Shown here: positions 59,826 to 64,000 of the stretch, one piece after another
How the letters are laid out: the number at the start of each line of letters is the position of its first letter
How positions within the stretch are numbered: position 1 is the stretch's first letter
NCBI GenBank assembly: GCA_016214125.1
Contig: JACRPC010000038.1
Location: forward strand, 29,987 to 93,986
Length of the DNA stretch: 64,000 nucleotides
From: Rhodospirillales bacterium
GTDB lineage: Bacteria; Pseudomonadota; Alphaproteobacteria; Rhodospirillales; WMHbin7
Direction of reading: 5' to 3'
Program-made: the position numbers and the translations under genes
The notes under the pieces: generated by a model
The model's input: only the letters and a program-made list of their open reading frames with translations
Told to the model about the DNA's origin: nothing
The model's database searches: none

Positions 59826-60937
59826 ACGTCCCAATCCCATTCCCGAATCCGGACGGATTCCGCCAAGGCCCGCGCCCGGGCGCCGGCGCGGTCGGCGTGG
59901 ATCGCTTCAAGATGCGCGACGATCTCCTCGACATCGCTTTCGCCCCAACCGTCGATGCCGGCTTCGGGATGGGGCGGGCGGACCGGAGCTTGGCGGGTCA
60001 GCGCCAAACAGCCGGTCTGGGCGATCAGATCGGCCTGGCCGGTGTTGGCCGAAACGATGGTGGGCACGCCGCAGGCGATGGCCTCCATCGCCACCAGATT
60101 GGTGCCGCCCTCGCAGCGGCTGGGAAAGAGGGCCGCGTCCATCTCGCGCAGGATCGCCGGCATCAGCGGATGGGCGACATAGCCGAGATCGCGGACCGAA
60201 TCGGGCGCCACCCCATTGGCCGCCAGCCAACCGATCAGATCGAGCCCGCCCTTGCCGTCCTTTTCGGGCAGGCCCGCGACATGACCGGCCAGGGCAAAGG
60301 CGGCCGCCGCCGCCGGGTTGGGAGTCTGCCAGGCGGCGACCAACAGGGCTTCGGGATGGCGGGCCCGGAAGCGTTTGAAAGCCGTCACCACCAGATCCTG
60401 GCCCTTGCGGTATTCGAGCTTGCCGCCCGAGAAAATGGCGAAGCGCTCGCCCAACAGACCCGAGCGCGGCGCCGGATGGAACTGGCTGCCATCGACCCCT
60501 TGGCGGGCCAGCAGCACATTGGCAAAGCCGAGCGCCCGCAAATGATCGGCGTTGAAGGACGAGATGGCGATCAGGCGCTGGAACCGCTTCCCCGATTCGA
60601 TCGCCTGGGGGGAAAAGCGCGTGTCCTCGAAGGCGATGCAGCCGATATCGGGCTGGCCCCGAACCCGCCCACTCACTTCCTGTAGGGCGAATTCGTTGCC
60701 CACCCCGTGCAGGACCGGATGGGAGCAGGCGGTCGGTCCCTCGGCCAGCCCGGCCCGGGCCAGATAGGGCGCCAGACGGGCATCTTCGAGCGGATTCAGG
60801 ATCAGGCCGATCGGGGTCTGCAACAGGGCAAGATCGCCCCGGCCGTCCTTGAGCTGGGTGAGCGCCAGGCGGGTGCCGTAGACTCCGTAGCCCGACACGC
60901 TGGAAAGCGGCCAGGCGATGCCCAGGTCGCGCGCCAT
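59795..60937 (-). CDS. GT-B (family 4-like) glycosyltransferase, paralogue of 8772-9956
   Basis: Protein of about 380 residues. It begins GIAWPLSSVSGYGVYG, has FSGGKLEYRKGQD and the donor-site segment [26 protein letters not shown]. These mirror the ctrA-linked glycosyltransferase. The start MARDLG has GGAGAG seven bases upstream, so the longer TTG reading is not used. It is divergent from gmd-fcl with 74 bases between, which makes a fucose or related sugar donor plausible (inference). Confidence 0.83.
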   Translation of the reverse strand: MARDLGIAWPLSSVSGYGVYGTRLALTQLKDGRGDLALLQTPIGLILNPLEDARLAPYLARAGLAEGPTACSHPVLHGVGNEFALQEVSGRVRGQPDIGCIAFEDTRFSPQAIESGKRFQRLIAISSFNADHLRALGFANVLLARQGVDGSQFHPAPRSGLLGERFAIFSGGKLEYRKGQDLVVTAFKRFRARHPEALLVAAWQTPNPAAAAAFALAGHVAGLPEKDGKGGLDLIGWLAANGVAPDSVRDLGYVAHPLMPAILREMDAALFPSRCEGGTNLVAMEAIACGVPTIVSANTGQADLIAQTGCLALTRQAPVRPPHPEAGIDGWGESDVEEIVAHLEAIHADRAGARARALAESVRIREWDWDVQNRVLLDSL

Positions 60938-61011
60938 GGGTTTTCTCTCCAAACCTTGCCCCGACCCGTTGTATAACGGAGCCGACGATCTGAACAGAGC
61001 AGGGGTATGCC

Positions 61012-62073
61012 TTGGACAAAATTGCCCTCATCACCGGCGTCACCGGCCAGGACGGCGCGCTGCTGGCCGAATTGCTGCTGGGCAAGGGCTATGTCGTGCA
61101 CGGCATCAAGCGGCGCTCGTCCTCGTTCAACACCGGGCGGGTCGACCATATCTACCGCGACCTGCACGAATCGGAGGTCCGCTTCCGCCTTCATTACGGC
61201 GACATGACCGATTCGACCAACCTGATCCGCCTGGTGCAAGAGGTGCAGCCGACCGAAATCTACAATCTGGCCGCCCAAAGCCATGTCGCGGTGAGCTTCG
61301 AAAGCCCGGAATACACCGCCAACGCCGACGCGCTGGGCACCCTGCGCCTTCTCGAGGCCATCCGCATCCTGGGCCTCAAGGAGCGGGTCCGCTTCTATCA
61401 GGCCTCGACCAGCGAGCTTTACGGTCTGGTCCAGGAGACGCCGCAGACCGAGCGCACGCCTTTCTATCCGCGCAGCCCCTATGGCGTCGCCAAGCTTTAC
61501 GCCTATTGGATCACCGTCAATTACCGCGAGGCCTATGGCTTTCACGCCTCGAACGGCATTCTGTTCAACCACGAAGGACCAACACGCGGCGAAACCTTCG
61601 TCACCCGCAAGATCACGCGGGCGGTGGCGGCAATCGAGATCGGCCGGCAACGCAAATTGTTCCTCGGCAATCTCGACGCCAAGCGCGATTGGGGCCACGC
61701 CCGCGACTATGTCGAGGGCATGTGGCGGATCGTCCAGCAGCCCCTGCCCGACGATTACGTGCTTGCCACCGGCGAAACCCATTCGGTGCGCGAATTCGTC
61801 ACCGCCGCCTTCGCCGAGATCGGCCGCACCCTGGTCTGGAAGGGCGCCGGGGCGGAGGAAAAGGGGATCGACGCCAAGACCGGCGCCGTGCTGGTCGAGA
61901 TCGATCCGCGCTACTACCGCCCGGCCGAGGTCGATCTGCTTCTGGGCGACGCCGGCAAGGCGCGCGCCAAGCTGGGCTGGGAGCCGCGCATCCGCTTTGC
62001 CGAATTGGTGCGCGAGATGGTCGCTGCGGATCGGCGCCAGATTCGAGCCGAGGGCGACCATGGCGCCGGCTGA
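61012..62073 (+). CDS. gmd: GDP-mannose 4,6-dehydratase
   Basis: Protein of 353 residues of the extended short-chain dehydrogenase family. It has NADP-binding [30 protein letters not shown], and catalytic residues in [10 protein letters not shown] (T, E) and [15 protein letters not shown] (Y, K). It converts GDP-mannose to GDP-4-keto-6-deoxymannose, the first step to GDP-fucose, -rhamnose or -perosamine. TTG start with AGGGGT five to six bases upstream. Its 3' end overlaps the next gene by 14 bases. Confidence 0.96.
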   Translation: MDKIALITGVTGQDGALLAELLLGKGYVVHGIKRRSSSFNTGRVDHIYRDLHESEVRFRLHYGDMTDSTNLIRLVQEVQPTEIYNLAAQSHVAVSFESPEYTANADALGTLRLLEAIRILGLKERVRFYQASTSELYGLVQETPQTERTPFYPRSPYGVAKLYAYWITVNYREAYGFHASNGILFNHEGPTRGETFVTRKITRAVAAIEIGRQRKLFLGNLDAKRDWGHARDYVEGMWRIVQQPLPDDYVLATGETHSVREFVTAAFAEIGRTLVWKGAGAEEKGIDAKTGAVLVEIDPRYYRPAEVDLLLGDAGKARAKLGWEPRIRFAELVREMVAADRRQIRAEGDHGAG

Positions 62074-63028
62074 TCGCGCTCCCGTCATCTATCCCTTGGC
62101 CGGCAAGCGAATCTGGGTGGCCGGCCATCGCGGCATGGTGGGCAGCGCGGTGGCCAAGCGCTTGGCGCGCGAAGGCTGCGAGTTGCTGACCGCCACCCAT
62201 GACGAACTCGACCTCACCCGCCAGGAAGCCGTCGAAGCCTGGCTGGCGAAGAGGCGTCCGCAGGCGGTGGTGATGGCGGCGGCCCGCGTCGGCGGCATCC
62301 TGGCCAACGCCACCTATCCGGCCCAATTTCTCTACGACAATCTGGCGATCGAAACCAACGTGCTTCACGCCGCCTGGAAAACCGGGGTGGAGAAGCTGCT
62401 GTTTTTGGGCTCGAGCTGCATCTATCCCAGGCTGGCGCCCCAGCCGATGAGCGAAGACGCGCTGCTCACCGGCCCCTTGGAGCCGACCAACGAATGGTAC
62501 GCGGTGGCCAAGATCGCCGGCATCAAGATGGTCCAGGCCTATCGCCAGCAATACGGCGCCGATTTCATCGCCGCCATGCCGACCAACCTGTATGGCCCGG
62601 GTGACAACTACAATCTCAAGACCAGCCATGCGGTGGCGGCCCTGATCGCCAAGATCCATCAGGCGGTCAAGACCGGCGCCGACGAAGTCGAAATTTGGGG
62701 AACCGGCACGCCAAGGCGCGAATTCCTCTCGGTCGAGGATTGCGCCGACGCGCTGGTCTTCCTGCTCATGCGCTATTCGGGCAAGGATTTTCTCAACATC
62801 GGCACCGGCATCGATCATTCGATCCGCGAGTTGGCCGAGATGCTGGCCGCCATCGCCGGCTTCAAGGGCCGCTTCCGTCATGACGAGACGAAGCCCGACG
62901 GCATGCCGCGCAAGGTGATGAATGTGTCGCGGCTGGCGACGCTGGGCTGGCGGGCCACCACCGACGTGAAGACCGGCCTGGCCCAGGCCTACGCCTGGTA
63001 CGCCGCCCAGACGGCGCCGCGCGCATGA
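62060..63028 (+). CDS. fcl: GDP-L-fucose synthase
   Basis: Protein of 322 residues. It has NADP motif [27 protein letters not shown], catalytic SSCIYP with [11 protein letters not shown] (Y, K), and [13 protein letters not shown]. It epimerises and reduces the Gmd product to GDP-L-fucose. The start ATG at 62060 has GAGGG five bases upstream and overlaps gmd by 14 bases. It is followed by a TPR/OGT-like gene with ATGA overlap, so sugar synthesis and use are coupled. Confidence 0.95.
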   Translation: MAPADRAPVIYPLAGKRIWVAGHRGMVGSAVAKRLAREGCELLTATHDELDLTRQEAVEAWLAKRRPQAVVMAAARVGGILANATYPAQFLYDNLAIETNVLHAAWKTGVEKLLFLGSSCIYPRLAPQPMSEDALLTGPLEPTNEWYAVAKIAGIKMVQAYRQQYGADFIAAMPTNLYGPGDNYNLKTSHAVAALIAKIHQAVKTGADEVEIWGTGTPRREFLSVEDCADALVFLLMRYSGKDFLNIGTGIDHSIRELAEMLAAIAGFKGRFRHDETKPDGMPRKVMNVSRLATLGWRATTDVKTGLAQAYAWYAAQTAPRA

Positions 63029-64000
63029 GCGACGGGCTGGCCGAAGCCTTCGCGCTCTACGGCCAGAACCGGCTAAAGCCGGCCCGCGAACAGTGCGAGC
63101 GTTATCTCGTCCTGAACCCCAACGACGTCCAGGCCCATTACCTTCTGGGCGGCATCGCTTTTGCCGAAAAGCGCCATACCGACGCTATCGCCGCCTTCAA
63201 AAAGGCGATCGCTTTGGGCCCGGCCACCCGCGAGATGCGCTTCAATCTGGGCGAAGCCCTGCGCGCCGCCGGCCAGTATCCCGAGGCCGCCGAAGTTTTT
63301 CAGGCCCTCTTGGCCGAGGACGACACCCAGGGCGCCGCGCACGATCGCCTGGCGCAGACCCTGGCGGCGCTGGGCCGGCTCGATCCGGCGCTCTATCACT
63401 TCGCCCAGGCGGCCGTGCATGCCCCTTCCGCTTCCGCCGCCCATAACGCGGCGACGGCGTTGCAAAAGCTGGAGCGGTCGGCCGAGGCGGAACAATGGTA
63501 CCGGCAGGCGATCGAGATCGATCCCACCTACGCGCCCGCCTACGACAATCTGGGCACGCTCCTTCAGCTCGACGGCCGCCTGGACGAAGCGGCCCGTCTG
63601 CACGAACAGGCGATCGCGCTTGATCCCAGCCGGGCCGGCGCCCGGGTCAATCTCGCCAACGCCTTGATGGCCGAAGGCCGCATCGGCGGCGCGCTGGCGG
63701 CGCTGCGCTGGGCGATGATGATGCGGCCCGACGATCCCGTTGCCCATCAGAACCTGCTCATGGGCATGAATTACGACGAAACGGCCTCGGCCGCCCAATT
63801 GGCGGCGGAAAGCCGCCGTTGGGCCGAGCATTTCGGATCGGGCTTCGCGGCCGGGGACTATCCGAACGACCGTTCGCCATCGCGGCGTCTTCGGGTCGGG
63901 TTCGTGTCGGCGGATTTCCGGCGCCATTCGGTGTCCTATTTCCTGGAGCCGGCGCTGGCGGGGCTGGATCGGGATCGGGTAACGGCGGTCCTTTATTCCG
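63025..64000 (+). CDS. TPR / O-GlcNAc-transferase-like (GT41) protein, partial
   Basis: At least 325 residues, open to the end of the window. The first about 255 residues are TPR repeats (VQAHYLLGGIAFAEKRHTDAI, APAYDNLGTLLQLDGRLDEAA). Near residue 290 begins RLRVGFVSADFRRHSVSYFLEPAL, the start of the OGT/SPINDLY-like catalytic domain with its conserved H-S-V. This group transfers sugars to Ser/Thr of proteins; SPINDLY itself uses GDP-fucose, and the gene is coupled to gmd-fcl. The C-terminal catalytic part lies beyond the window. Confidence 0.87.
   Translation, partial: MSDGLAEAFALYGQNRLKPAREQCERYLVLNPNDVQAHYLLGGIAFAEKRHTDAIAAFKKAIALGPATREMRFNLGEALRAAGQYPEAAEVFQALLAEDDTQGAAHDRLAQTLAALGRLDPALYHFAQAAVHAPSASAAHNAATALQKLERSAEAEQWYRQAIEIDPTYAPAYDNLGTLLQLDGRLDEAARLHEQAIALDPSRAGARVNLANALMAEGRIGGALAALRWAMMMRPDDPVAHQNLLMGMNYDETASAAQLAAESRRWAEHFGSGFAAGDYPNDRSPSRRLRVGFVSADFRRHSVSYFLEPALAGLDRDRVTAVLYS

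Overview
The window is about 64 kb of GC-rich, tightly packed bacterial chromosome. It reads as an alphaproteobacterium, most likely Rhodospirillales (relatives of Magnetospirillum, Phaeospirillum or Rhodospirillum); I cannot name a species. The reasons are a CtrA/ChpT pair, an FlbD-type sigma54 flagellar activator, a CheA that carries its own receiver, a DUF1150 gene beside hsp20, and a bamD-recN-ligA block. No rRNA, tRNA, insertion sequence, prophage or CRISPR array is visible. No stretch longer than 300 bases lacks a gene.

Layout. (1) 0.1-2.4 kb: a molybdenum-linked metal-handling fusion protein divergent from a ModE-like HTH gene, which runs into chpT. (2) 2.5-8.2 kb: chemotaxis operon cheA(hybrid)-cheW-cheY-cheB-cheR. 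(3) 8.3-15.5 kb: ferritin-like protein; ctrA overlapping a glycosyltransferase gene (minus strand); divergent fliI-fliJ; a DUF1223 protein; a degenerate receiver fused to pentapeptide repeats; a small [2Fe-2S] protein. (4) 15.6-20.3 kb: a nitrate-sensor-type chemoreceptor interrupted by an in-frame amber codon, then a STAS / HATPase / SpoIIE-phosphatase set whose phosphatase has a periplasmic CxxCH haem c motif. (5) 31.3-20.3 kb (minus): flagellar operon fliF-fliG-fliH-fliN-flbD-flhA-flhF-flhG plus a FliK-like gene. (6) 31.4-48 kb: DUF952, pyrD, HAD hydrolase, DUF1150/hsp20, a polytopic membrane protein, an AMIN/beta-barrel envelope protein, Xaa-Pro aminopeptidase, a tiny membrane protein with cytochrome b561, ligA-recN-bamD, an EF-G-like GTPase and a class I aminotransferase. 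(7) 48-64 kb: TPR-glycosyltransferase genes (one internally duplicated, one ending in a SEC-C motif), a toxin-antitoxin remnant, a sigma54-driven fliK-flgD-flgE operon, a second GT-B glycosyltransferase, and gmd-fcl-TPR/OGT-like, which runs off the window.

How the parts fit. The dominant theme is motility: regulation (ChpT-CtrA and FlbD), export ATPase and gate, C-ring and MS-ring, hook, chemosensory signalling, and probably protein glycosylation. The last would use GDP-fucose made by gmd/fcl and several TPR-glycosyltransferases that resemble the Caulobacter flagellin glycosyltransferase FlmG in layout. Readable regulatory sites support this: a perfect TTAA-N7-TTAA CtrA box lies between ctrA and fliI, a near-consensus box precedes the pseudo-receiver gene, and a sigma54 -24/-12 promoter precedes fliK. 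The most unusual elements are the haem-linked partner-switch module beside the broken chemoreceptor, the pseudo-receiver/pentapeptide protein, and the duplicated TPR-glycosyltransferase.
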